Positions 45,073 through 55,323 of a stretch of DNA of 64,000 bases are shown piece by piece. The stretch covers positions 1 to 64,000 of the forward strand of contig QVRM01002191.1 in NCBI GenBank assembly GCA_003439945.1, given 5' to 3'. The notes under the pieces were generated by a model, which was not told the DNA's origin, did not search any database, and saw only the letters and a list, made by a program, of their open reading frames with translations. The stretch comes from Dermanyssus gallinae. Taxonomy: Eukaryota > Arthropoda > Arachnida > Mesostigmata > Dermanyssidae. Position 1 is the stretch's first letter. Every line of letters starts with the position of its first letter. Both the position numbers and the translations under genes were made by a program.

Positions 45073-46562
45073 ATGGTGGAAGTCGAGCCAGCCCAACATC
45101 AACAGAGCCAACAACAGTTGGCACGGCCCAGCTGTACGGCGGTTTCGTCAACCGTCAACACAACATCAGCCACAGCCGTCGCGTGTTTTCCGACCCCCAA
45201 TTCACGCAATGAGCGGAAGCGGCCGCACTCTCCGACGAATCTCCCGCGTCAAAAAGAGTCGCGTTTAGCCAGTGTAGGTAGTTGCGCGAGGTGTGAAGAG
45301 TCCACTCAAGGTTCCGTATCAGTGTGCTGTGCCAAATGCAACAGAGTGATACATGTGACCTGCAGAACTGCTGATGAGGCCAACCCAACAGTCGACACGG
45401 CTCGTAATTGGCGGTGCCGGGTATGCGCTGTACCAACAGCTGACATGTCCACAGCCCAGTTCATGCAAGTTATGGATCGTTGTGCGCTGGAAAATGAGTC
45501 GATGCGCTTCGTGACGTTTCTGCTGCATCGTGTAGCCGAATTGGCAAAAAGGAAGTGCTCAACTTGAAATCAACGGGTCATTCACGGGTACCAGTGTCGG
45601 TGGCCGACAGTGAGATATTAGACATCTCCGTGAGCCCCCCAGCCATCCCGCCACGCAAAACAGTGCTAATGGTGGAGAGATAGTATCGTCTACCCTCTCG
45701 GTCCGTCGCTGAGGGAACTTCTGCCCAAGAAAACACCTCTGGCGGTCCGCGCCGCCTCGAAGATGGACATCGACACTGTGATTTGTGAGGCACAGAAATT
45801 TGAGGATGGTGCCGCCGGGCCTGTGGCGGTGTTTCTACAAGCAGGCTACCATGAATGCATGGAGTTTGAAAAGGACAGATATATTAGCAAAGTGAAAACT
45901 TTTGCCGAGACGCTATCTGCTCTACGTCCTGGATCGGAAGTGCATGTGCTATCTGTCCCCCTTTTCGGCCCCGATTGCAAAGCGGCTAACGACATCCTTG
46001 CAAAAATGGCAAACCAAGAAAATGCAAAATTTTCCGTGCTTCCGCTATCCATCTCACAACGCCCAGTTGTCGAGAGCGGGCGATATAGCTATAAAGGAGA
46101 GGTAGCTAAAACAATTGCCTATTATATTGCAAGGAGGATAAAACCTTTTTTAGGCGTGAGAATTCAGAAGCCCAAAGGAGGAGGCAGCCAGTAATCCCCA
46201 CGCCCAGCTCAGGCACTGGCAGCGCTGACGGACGTCGTGGCCCCCACCGTTCGTCATCACAACCGGCCTCCCAGGGACGGAAGATCCAGCAGCCGAGTCA
46301 GCTTCAGCAGATCGAGTCAACGAGTGCCTCCTACGATGATAAACCGTCAGAAAACGCAGGGACGAAGCGAGTCAACGAGCAGCGGCAGACACAAGCCACC
46401 CCCCCCCCCCCGACCATCGAGGACTTCGTGAAACAGGTGCTACAGGCTTTAGGAACAGGGGGTCCGACCCCAGCACGCGGCACCCCCAGTCAGCGCAGCC
46501 GCTCGCGTGGACGGTCTCAGAGCGCATCGAGGCGCGGACGTCAGGCCTGGAAGAGACGCTAA
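45073..46562 (+). pseudogene. LINE B ORF1: PHD-like finger plus SGNH-like domain
   Basis: From 45,073 the frame gives a basic, Ser-rich N-terminus and then a PHD-like zinc finger: C-x2-C near 45,286, C-x2-C, H-x2-C, and C-x2-C in WRCRVC. A shift at an A run (about 45,545) moves to the next part. KTVLMV followed by DSIVYPLG near 45,660-45,690 is the Ser block of an SGNH/GDSL hydrolase, with a one-base insertion at the Gly. The frame from 45,763 then gives VFLQAGYHEC (block III position) and LRPGSEVHVLSVP. It ends in GRYSYKGEVAKTIA, where an active enzyme would have an Asp-x-x-His motif; the His is absent. CR1-type LINEs are known to carry PHD and esterase domains in ORF1. The C-terminal part is Pro/Arg-rich and ends WKRR at 46,559. 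Confidence 0.65.
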
Positions 46563-49346
46563 GAATCGTGCAATGGAATTGCGAGGGCACCACTTCGCTA
46601 GCCCTTCTCGCCCCGGAGGCCCTGGATGATATTGACGTCTTGGTGCTAACGGAGACCTGAGCAACAGTCCCATTCATCCTCTCGCACTTCTACGCGGTTC
46701 ACTGCCCCGCACAAAAGAACACAGGCCCGGGACGCCCCAGTGGTGGTGTTTCTGTGTTTTACAGTCACAGAGTCGGCGACCTCACGCCTTGTATGACCGA
46801 GAACAACATCATCGCGCTACGCGGGCCGCAACTATGCATAGTAGCAGCCTACGTCAAACCCGACGCTGAGGAGTCAACCCAAGTTATGGTGGAAAAGCTT
46901 GTCAGTGGAATCGAAGCAGTGTGTCCTCTCCGTTCCGCCCCACTAGTCGTCGCCGGAGATTTCAACGCCCGCATTGACCAGCCCGACTCCGCTCGTGCAA
47001 TGGCTCTCCGTGATACGCTGGCGGACTACGGATGCTGGATTGCCAACCCGTGCTCGGTACCGACATTTCTGGGTCACGCCGGCAGTTCCGCTATCGAAGT
47101 TTTCGGAACAAACTTAACCAGGGATGTAGTTAAGTTTCAGGGCGAGAACAACTCACTCGCGGAAGGCGCGAGCATTCGTGCCCACATTCCGATGGCAATT
47201 GACATCACGGTGCGAGTCGCTTCGGATCGAACAGCCAGACACGAATCCTTTTCGCGGAAACTGAATATGGTCAAGCTTATGGAACGCGCTCACGAGGTGC
47301 TCCCAGTGCCTGCCGTGGATGAACACAGACGGGTATGCGCAACAGCTCACCGAGATTCTACAGGCGTGCGCACTACCGCCTCCCGACAGAAGGAACAAGA
47401 AGCACAGGTCATAGTTTGACCACCACTGCCGTCTCGCCCGAAGGGTGCAAATTGGCTTCAGGCTTCTCGCAGAGGAGCAACCGGCATTTTGCGCGCTGGC
47501 CTCAGTCTTCAGGACGATCTGCCGGAAGACGTACGAAATGCAGCGGAAGAAGTATCATGAGCTCCTGGAAAACCGGCTGATCCCCGAGGCAGAGAGCCAG
47601 CCATACAAATGGCTATCGAACTGTTCCAGGACAGCGGCCTGCCCGATAAGCTCTGCTTCCCTCATCGATCACTTCTCGGACATGTTCTCGTCGTCTGACA
47701 CAATACCTCGCGCGGTTCCATACTTTGCTGCCGTGTGGGATAAGGACACTGAAGGGTCGTGATATTCTTGAGAGGGAGTTCACAGTCCGAGAGCTAATGC
47801 AGGGCCTGGATAGCTTACGAAACAAAAAAGCGGCCGGTCCCGACAATGTCTGCAACGAGCACCTAAAGAACGACTTTGTGTTGGCACCGTGCTGGACAGC
47901 CCTATTCAACGAATGCTTGCGCGCTGGGACTCTTTCAACTCAATGGAGAGACGCCACCCTACTCGTAATCCCCAAAGGCAAGGGCGACCCGACAGCCCCC
48001 TCGTCATGGCGAGGCATAGCGAAGAAGAGCGTTTGTTATAAGCTACTCTCTGCCCTCCTGACGAGGAGACTAGACAGCTTTCTTGAAAGTGTGTATGCCA
48101 TACCAATGGAACAACATGGGTTTCGGAGAGAGCGATCTACAGAAACAGCGTGAACGATTCTGCTGGCAGATATCAAGGCAGCACTGGCTAAGCCACGTAA
48201 CCCGCTGTATGCGGTATTCGTGGATTTCAAGGCGGCCTTTGACTCGGCCCCTCGAGAGAAGGCTTTGCGCACACTGGCTGAGGTAGGGGTCCCAATGAAG
48301 GTGCTGAAGCTTCTCGCACAAATTCTCCAGGAGAATAGGATCACCATCGACGACGGGGTAGCGGAGCTCCAGCCTTTCATACAGACAACGGGCCTGGCGC
48401 AGGGCGATAACCTAAGCCCACTCCTATTCTCCGTACTCCTAAAAGACCTCCCGAGTCATATAAAGGGACCCAGAAACCTGGTCGAGGTCATTTTGTACGC
48501 GGACGATCTAGTACTTTACGGGCCTAGTAGGTTTCAGGTGCAACAAGCACTAGCCCGTCTTCACAAAGCGGTCACCGATTTTGGCCTGACAATTAACCTT
48601 TCCAAAACCGTGGCCATGAAGTTCAGAAGAGGGGGAAAGACAGCAGCCGAGGACACGCTACGCCTCAACAGAACGCCACTTAAGTATGTCAACAGCTTCC
48701 CATACTTAGGGGTGATTTTCTCTGTCACCGGTACTTGCTCTCCGCGCACATATCTGAAAGGTGCAGGAAGGCACTGGCGGCGACATGGGCGATCAAATCT
48801 CCGAACAGACTATCGCTGAAGACGGCACTCAGACTGTTCGAACTCAAGATAGCTCCGGTCGCGACCTATGGGGTGAGAGTCATCTGGGACCACCTCACGG
48901 CAGAGAACCTCGAACAATTAAACCGCGTCAAGGCCTCCTTCCTTAAACGAGCTCTGGGTCTACATCTGACGGCTCGGAATCGCTACGTATATCTCCTTGC
49001 GGACACGCCGCTGCTCTCTGAGGACCTGCAACGTCGCTTCAATCTACCCGTGCCGAAGGCCTTTCTTGCAAACCGCAGGGATTGGGAGGACAAAGTGGCG
49101 GACTTTGACGTAGAGTTCCTTAACACGGGGGCAATGAGGAATAGTGGGTGGAAAGGGACACATAGGCTAAACAGACATGTTGTGACCCGATTCGCCATTC
49201 ATGGTTTTCACCACAAGCTCTGTGCGGAGCGGGGTTTCCATGACCCTTGCGATAGTTGTAAATGCTCTAGATGTGGGAGTTTTTGTGATAGATACCACGC
49301 GGCTAACTGCCCCCTAGTACAATCGCTGGGAAGCCTGGCAAGCTGA
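46563..49346 (+). pseudogene. LINE B ORF2: endonuclease and reverse transcriptase
   Basis: The endonuclease starts IVQWNCEG, LVLTET and a TGA where Trp is expected, GPGRPSGGVSVFY, AYVKP, then VVAGDFNARID near 46,950 and RAHIPM. The linker after 47,230 has several frameshifts. The RT resumes at 47,725 with KAAGPDNVCNEHLK, FNECL, IPKGKGD and EQHGFRRERSTETA, then a TGA at 48,151. FVDFKAAFD (about 48,212), GLAQGDNLSPLLF (about 48,390) and an intact YADD (about 48,499) follow in the same frame. A shift at about 48,735 leads to a C-terminus with CKCSRCGSFCDRYHAANC. It matches element A's ORF2 block by block (TVAMKFRRGG in both). Confidence 0.8.
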
Positions 49347-49478
49347 CTTGGCTGAAATGTTTTTATTCCTGAAATGACTCTAGTCTTGTGTTGTTACCCT
49401 TGTATAAGTACATGGATTTTGTTTGACTAAGTATTTGACTGCTACCTACAAAGGTAAATAAATGAAATTTATTGATTG

Positions 49479-49492
49479 GTAATTCAAGTTAA
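49479..49492. repeat. Right target-site duplication of LINE B
   Basis: Exact copy of 44,287-44,300. Confidence 0.65.
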
Positions 49493-49586
49493 GAAAGTTC
49501 TTTTTTTGTCGCGGGACGCCTGACAGCAGCTGCTCCGTCACGATCAGCTGCCAGTGGTGCATGTGCATCGGGCATTCCCAAAACCT

Positions 49587-49650
49587 TTTTAAGGCTGTTA
49601 ATATGCTGTACGCGGCACACCTGGACAGATCAGATACAGGTAATTTATGG
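49587..49650 (+). repeat. Dispersed repeat, right member
   Basis: Shares TATGCTGTACGCGGCAC and adjoining sequence with 42,897-42,965. Confidence 0.55.
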
Positions 49651-49953
49651 CAAAAATTGAACATTTGAGGTTAGATTTACAATCTTTAAGCTGACTATAA
49701 GCAGTGGCGCACTCTCACTGGTGCTCTGCAATCGAGAACGATGCTAGGTTTTTAGAGTACAAGGTCTGGACGTCCCATAGTAATAAACATGATATTCCAT
49801 CAATAGCAGTGAGACGATCACCACCTATTTATCAACCAGTGAGCACAACCACAGCAACAACAAAAGCCACGGTAATAATAATAATAATGTTTTTTTGGAA
49901 ACAGGGTTTTATTATAATCATAATGTACATGTATCACAACACTAATATATCAA

Positions 49954-52306
49954 TTATATAACATCATTGTTATTGCTCGAGTGTCGCTGACCACTCAACA
50001 TCATCTTGGCGTTACCTCTCTGGAGCTCCAATGACACTCTCTGTCGGAGGAACGCGGTTGATCTTGGCTCCGCTGTAGCCTCAAAGAGCTTCTTCCCAAG
50101 CTCTTTCGTCAGTTTGAGTGCATCCTTGCCCCAAACGCCAGATGACTTGAGACCAAACGCCATTACCACACGGTCCTCAAGAAGATGCGCGTAAAGGCGC
50201 TGTTTGTGCATCTCCCGTTGGTGAATGATGTGGCCGACGCCGGCGCTGGCTGGTGCACGATATCCGAGGGCGTACGTGTCAGAGACAGTGACGTCCCACG
50301 CCAGCGGCCGATTATGGTCCCAGTCCCGGCTGGTAAGGCCATCCGGTCGACGCCTGTCGTCCCTCTGCAATCCACCAGGCTCCAGCGTGACGCGGTAGCC
50401 GGATTGATGGATCCGCCGGCAGTAATGGCCACTGCGGAGGCGCAGCTATGTGACGAGGCCAGGAAGGCGGGCAAAGCAAGATCCATGGCCGAGCGAATGC
50501 CCATTCCAACCAGCCGGACCTGTAGGCTTGCCTGCGTTCATGCCTTATCCTCGAGCGTCAGGTCAAGGATGTTTTCCAAGGCTCTCCTCACCTCGTCAAG
50601 ATCCAAAATTTCTGACGGCAGAAGGAAGGCAGGTGAAGTCCTGTAGTACGTACAAGACCTTTTGCACTCCCATTGCGTGCCGGAGCAGAAAGTAGGCTTG
50701 GTGTCTCCTGAGATGTCCCAGCCGCTGGTAAAGCCGGGAGAGTTGTTCTCCCTTTTCGGCCAGTATCGATCCATTCATGTCAGGGAACACCGCCGTACCT
50801 AGCAGGTCCAGCTCACACCGGTCCTTTACAAGAATGTCCAGAAGGGTCCCATCGTCGGGGTAGAACAGAGGGACCCTGCATTTTACCTGGTTGACGTACT
50901 GATGCAGAAGCAGGCTAAACGCGAGTGGAGCCGCTACGTCCCCTGCTGACAACCGGCTGATGACGTGATTTCAGTCTGACCGAACATGAGGGAAGTCGGC
51001 CTGCTATACGCCTGGTGCATCATTGGATAGAGGGCTGGGGCGTGCTTGGAAACTTCTGTCATAGGTGCCCCCGTTTGTTTAAGTTGAAAGCATTCTTAAA
51101 ATCTAATTTTACGAAGCAACATTTCTCGTTGTTTTCGAGAAAGCTGCGAGCTGTATGAACAATTATTTCCGCCCCATTATCAGTGGCGTACCCCATCTGC
51201 CTTGGCTGCAGGTAGGTTTTTCACTTTGACCTGGGGAAGCAGGGTCTTTGTGGCCAATCTCCGCAGAGTCCAACCAACGGCTATGGGTCGGTATCCTCTG
51301 GTTTTCTTTTTCAGGGCGATGAGCCACCCGCCGTATATGACGCTTCTCACAGCCTCCGGAACTTGCCCGTTACGTATGATGTCGCATACCTTGGCAAGTG
51401 TTTCCAGCACATCGTTGTGGTCTTCGTTGGCAGGAAGAAGGCATTTTAGATGGTCGGGCGTGAGGCCGTCGAGTCCTCCCGCCGCACCAGATGGAAAGGT
51501 ACGAAGTGCCTTGGCGACATCTTCGCTCGAGCACGACCCGACCGCAGGCAAGCCGATGGGGGACGGTGGAACCACGTCCCCTGCAGGAGCAGAAGGGTGC
51601 TTGCCATCATCTCACAAATCGACTCCTCCGTTACGGATGCAATCGTGTCGTCAGAAAACAAGATTCTAATCGCGCTTCGCACATTAAAATCCATGGAGAG
51701 CTTGTGAGCAGCAATCTGAGCACGGGCTTTATCCGTCATTACACGTTTGCCTCGATTCTCGGCTTCTACGCGACTGAAATCTGCACCTCCGAAGAGAGCC
51801 ACCTTTTCCTTGACTACGCTGGCCAGGCTATGGTCTCTTTGAGTTTCTTTGTCGACGTGGAGGACTTTTGGGACGAGAGTGAGCAGCGCGGTCCAGCTCG
51901 ATTCGTCATTATTTTTCACAACATCTTTAAGCAGACGGTGGAAGAGCTTGCGCAAAGGGATTCTGGCTTCCTTTGGAATCCTGCGCAGAACCTTGCGTGT
52001 CATCTTAGCGTTGGCAAGTAACCGGTGAAGAGGAGAGAGAGAAGAGGGCGGCAGGTGTTGGCTAGGTGACGGTTCTCCATTCGGTGGCGGTTTGCTGGTG
52101 GAGTGAGAAGAAGGTTCTACTAGCGGAGCACGAGAAGAAACCAGTGGCTGTGAGATGCTGCTATTAGTGGCGGTGGCTTGTTGGAGCGCTGCTGATCCAC
52201 TAATATCGGCTATCTTCTTCTTATGAGACCTTCCTGCGTGAATTTGGATACCCCTCTTCGTAGGGAAGCACTTGGAACACCACGGGCATTGGAACTCATT
52301 AGCCAT
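49954..52306 (-). pseudogene. RLE-LINE polymerase: zinc finger, RT, restriction-like endonuclease
   Basis: The start at 52,306 gives MANEFQCPWCSKCF with a C2H2 finger (C-x2-C-x12-H-x4-H), probably for target DNA recognition. The first ~240 residues are open. After a frameshift near 51,575 the RT opens with FPSGAAGGLDGLTPDHLK and GYRPIAVGWTLRRLATK. Motif A is VKLDFKNAFN (about 51,090), motif B QQGD...PLAFSLLLH (about 50,920), and the catalytic box reads YPDDG at 50,848-50,862, both Asp retained. LEPGGLQRDDRRRPDGLT follows, with RPD at 50,341-50,349, then LAWDVTVSDTYA, the nuclease core. The upstream Cys/His motif is degraded. Frameshifts occur at about 51,180, 50,960, 50,590 and 50,440. The last segment, to 49,954, is open. 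Confidence 0.7.
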
Positions 52307-52345
52307 TGCATTTGCTTCTCATCTGAAACAGAACTGTTACTAGCT

Positions 52346-52385
52346 TTGCTGTGGCTGTCAAATTCTTGCTGTGGCTGTCAAATTC
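52346..52385. repeat. Tandem duplication, 2 x 20 bp
   Basis: TTGCTGTGGCTGTCAAATTC twice, identical, in the 5' region of the RLE LINE. Confidence 0.9.
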
Positions 52386-52559
52386 TTGCCACTTTGTAAA
52401 TTAGATGTTCTAACCTCAAAATTTGGCTGAGAAGCCGTTAGAATTCGAATTTGAATAGCAGCGAGCCTCCGGACCGTAGCGCTGGTGGTTTCGTTTTGCT
52501 TCACCCTGTATCTGTTGGATCTTCACAGCCCCTTGGCTGCTCGTCCCCACAGTACACCA

Positions 52560-52590
<31 letters not shown>

Positions 52591-53327
52591 CGACCTGACG
52601 GGGTCACCATTCTGCTAACGTCACACGGAAAGAAACCCTTTCACGATCTTGCTTGAATCGACGCGACACGTTCGAACTTCACAACTTTATGCTGACAACA
52701 CAAATAATATTAATAATAATAACATTTTTTGTATTATTGATTTTAGAGGGTGGTTTGTTACTGGTTTTCGTAAACCATGGCATCTATCTCTCCAACTTAG
52801 CCCTGTTAGTACCGGCATATAGAAAATAGCTAACCGGCCGGTATCAACAGAGCCGCTGCCACTCGTCTTGCGTTGTCTATTTCATAAATAGTTATGTAAA
52901 GATCCTTGGCGGTCAGGCGATTAACGTATTCACAGCGTATCACTTGTTAAAGCAAGTCACGTCGCATCATACCACCGTGTCAGATAGGACTCGTAGTAAC
53001 GAGATTGCCTTAGCAGCATATCACGGGCACAATTTTCCGGAGGCTCTGAGTTATAAAATCAAACATGCAGCTTGCAGACGGAGGACGTCCTTCCTTCACT
53101 GCACCTCACCTGTCGATAAAAGAAGAAACCAATACTAACTGAATAGTTTTCGACAGCTGTTTCTACCCATGGAAAACAAAGAAAATTGACTCAGTGACAC
53201 TGGCCACATTCCACATTCCGCATTTATTTTATGTGCGCTTTTGGAATACCTACATACGCGCTAGCTAACAAACACCAACTTTCAAAATGGTTGTCAGTAT
53301 TTTTCACTGAAGGCTACGCTGAAAACG

Positions 53328-53329
<2 letters not shown>
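52591..53329. other. Unassigned DNA
   Basis: No gene recognised. A second short (TAA/TAT)n stretch is at about 52,702-52,720. Confidence 0.4.
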
Positions 53330-53360
<31 letters not shown>

Positions 53361-53361
<1 letters not shown>

Positions 53362-53550
53362 CCGAGCAAGGTGGCTTAGTGGCAAAGCCTTTGCCTCGCA
53401 TTCGGGAGGACCGGGTTCAAGACCCAGACCGGCCACTCTTAAATTGGTTTGCATGGTTTCCAATTTAGACAAGGTAAATGCCGGAGTGGAGTAAACTTAG
53501 CCATGACATGAAAAATCCGTACACGGGCAATTGCCTTACGGGAAATCTAA
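53361..53550 (+). mobile_element. tRNA-derived SINE (family 1), plus-strand copy
   Basis: ACCGAGCA start, A box TGGCTTAGTGG, B box GGGTTCAAGACCC, body, CTTACGG near the end, then an A13 run that passes into (TA)n. (TA)n also precedes it (53,330-53,359). It is the better preserved of the copies and probably the youngest. Confidence 0.85.
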
Positions 53551-53552
53551 AA

Positions 53553-53561
<9 letters not shown>

Positions 53562-53615
<54 letters not shown>

Positions 53616-53619
53616 TATG
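53562..53619. repeat. (TA)n microsatellite
   Basis: Between the SINE tail and the left end of a TIR element. Confidence 0.95.
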
Positions 53620-54429
53620 GAATTGTAGGGCTCATAAAAGCAAATATTTCCTTCCAATGGAACACGAGGATAAGTTTTGTTTTGGCGTGAGGCACTAGTA
53701 TTGTTGTCTAAAACTGTGTGCGATTGCGAGACAACCAGTCCTCCTATAGCGAAAAATTAAGCATAATTTGTGTTTTATTTGTGAAAGAAATCTGCTTTAT
53801 CTGAAGAACACACAAGGTGGGTTATTTGTATATGCGCTCAACCTCGACATGTCCTCCGAAAACCCTTACTTCGCAACAACGTCTCAAGTCATCATAGAGT
53901 TGGTACCAGAGTCATCGTCATTAAATGCGCATTTGCCCTGAATGTGTAGATTTTGAGCACTGTAAAAGGTCATAAGGTTTTTTCTAATAATTTTATTCGT
54001 AACAATTTTAATTCGAAATAATTTGAGATATTAATTGTGAACGCTAATATTAGACTTTCAATGCGTCGTCAGCTGATCGCCAACTGGTCGGCCGCAAAAA
54101 TATACGCTCCGTAAAAATCCATCTAGATCAAGAGTTAAACAAAAGTGACGCGACTGTGAACTGCGCTCCACCGACCTGTGTAACTCAGTGAACCTATCGG
54201 AACAGCAAAAGTGAACAGCTTTACGGAGAAAAATACTAAATTGCACGAATACGGTATCAGCTATGCGGTGTCGGTCAGCGCGACATGTATATAAACTTTC
54301 TCTCCAGAACCATTAGCTACTCACAGTAATTGAGCAATTGTTTTTGCACGTTTTTCCTCTAATTTCCCTGCTAGCCCGTTTATATGTTATCACTTACTTG
54401 TGACGTGCCGACTGAAGCAATAGTGAGTT

Positions 54430-55320
54430 ATGGCGCTAGATCGGAAGAGAAAACAAAATGGCGATTCTCCGAATGGCTCCGCTGCCAAGAAACCGTCGCA
54501 CGAGCCGAAGAAGTGCCCAAACTGTGACCAGCGAGTCGGTTCTAGGAACTACATACAGTGCACAAACTGTGATCTTCGTGTTCATGTCCACTGCACTCAA
54601 CTAACAACTGAAGATGTTGTCAACTCAACTGCGGCATTCACCGAGTTTCAATGTGAGGGCTGCAAGCATACAGCTGACTCATCGAACGAAGAGAGCGAGA
54701 TGGAAGAGGATGAAGAAGGAGAGGCAGCAACAGACGCCACAGCCAAGATGTTGCGCACACTTCTCAAAGAAATGCGTGCACTACGTAAGTTCAACGTCAA
54801 GCTTGATCGGCAGGTGCAATATCTTGCCGCCAAGGTGGAGAAACTGTCTGCATCTCGCAAGGAGCTGCAAGTAAACCTAACCAGGACAGAAGTCGGACTA
54901 CACATCATCGTGACTCCACACCACTTGCACGTCGCCTAACGTCTCGGCCCCAACGCTCATCCTCAAGAGTGTTATTTAGTAGGAGGAGCGACAGTGCACA
55001 ACATCGCAACAATATGCCTGAAACTAAGCAGCCAGGATGAAACAAGGTTCAGGCGGGCAAACGTGGCCAGCGACGTTTTCTACGGGTTGGCGACCCTTCC
55101 AAGTCAGCTGAACAGTCCAGCAATGTAAATAACAAGATGCCGACTGGGCGAACTCCAAGTACTGCGACTGACTCACAGCAGAAACAACAACATTCCCAGC
55201 TACCTGTTTCGCGCTTCCAACTACAAAGCCGCCAAATATTTATATCAAATTTGGAGAAAAACATCAGCGCGGCACGTATGCACGCTCACCTGAACTCACC
55301 AGACACTGAAGAGGAGGTCA
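54430..55320 (+). pseudogene. CR1-like LINE ORF1: PHD finger, coiled coil, RRM-like end
   Basis: From ATG 54,430: basic N-terminus, then CPNC...CTNC...HVHCTQL...CEGC, a PHD-type finger at about residues 29-77. An acidic stretch follows (about 82-99), then a helical region rich in Lys/Leu/Arg that could form a coiled coil (RNA-binding multimer in related LINEs). A frameshift near 54,920 moves to another frame, which has one stop. From 55,041 it is open and ends with RQIFISNLEKNISAARMHAHL, the start of an RNA-binding domain of the CR1 ORF1 type. It is cut off at about 55,320, where RT sequence starts. Confidence 0.7.
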
Positions 55321-55323
55321 AGC

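Larger units (their letters stand above)
44301..49478 (+). mobile_element. LINE element B, full length (~5.2 kb)
   Basis: Delimited by a 14-bp direct repeat and similar in length to element A. Contents: a 5' region of 770 bp carrying a foreign RT fragment and a tRNA-like unit, ORF1 (PHD-like finger, SGNH-like domain), ORF2 overlapping the ORF1 stop by a few bases in another frame, and a 3' UTR ending with AATAAA near 49,457. Confidence 0.7.
49890..52570 (-). mobile_element. RLE-type LINE (copy 4) between (TAA)n tracts
   Basis: Read on the minus strand it has a 5' region of about 260 bp, one long ORF relic, AATAAA at 49,908-49,913 (complement), a short A run and then (TAA)n. Direct repeats of (TAA)nTG lie at 49,873-49,889 and 52,571-52,590, so it looks inserted into a TAA microsatellite. 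Among RLE LINEs, Dong (R4 clade) is known to insert into TAA repeats; membership of that clade is my inference only. At about 2.7 kb it is shorter than typical, because of internal deletions. Confidence 0.6.
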
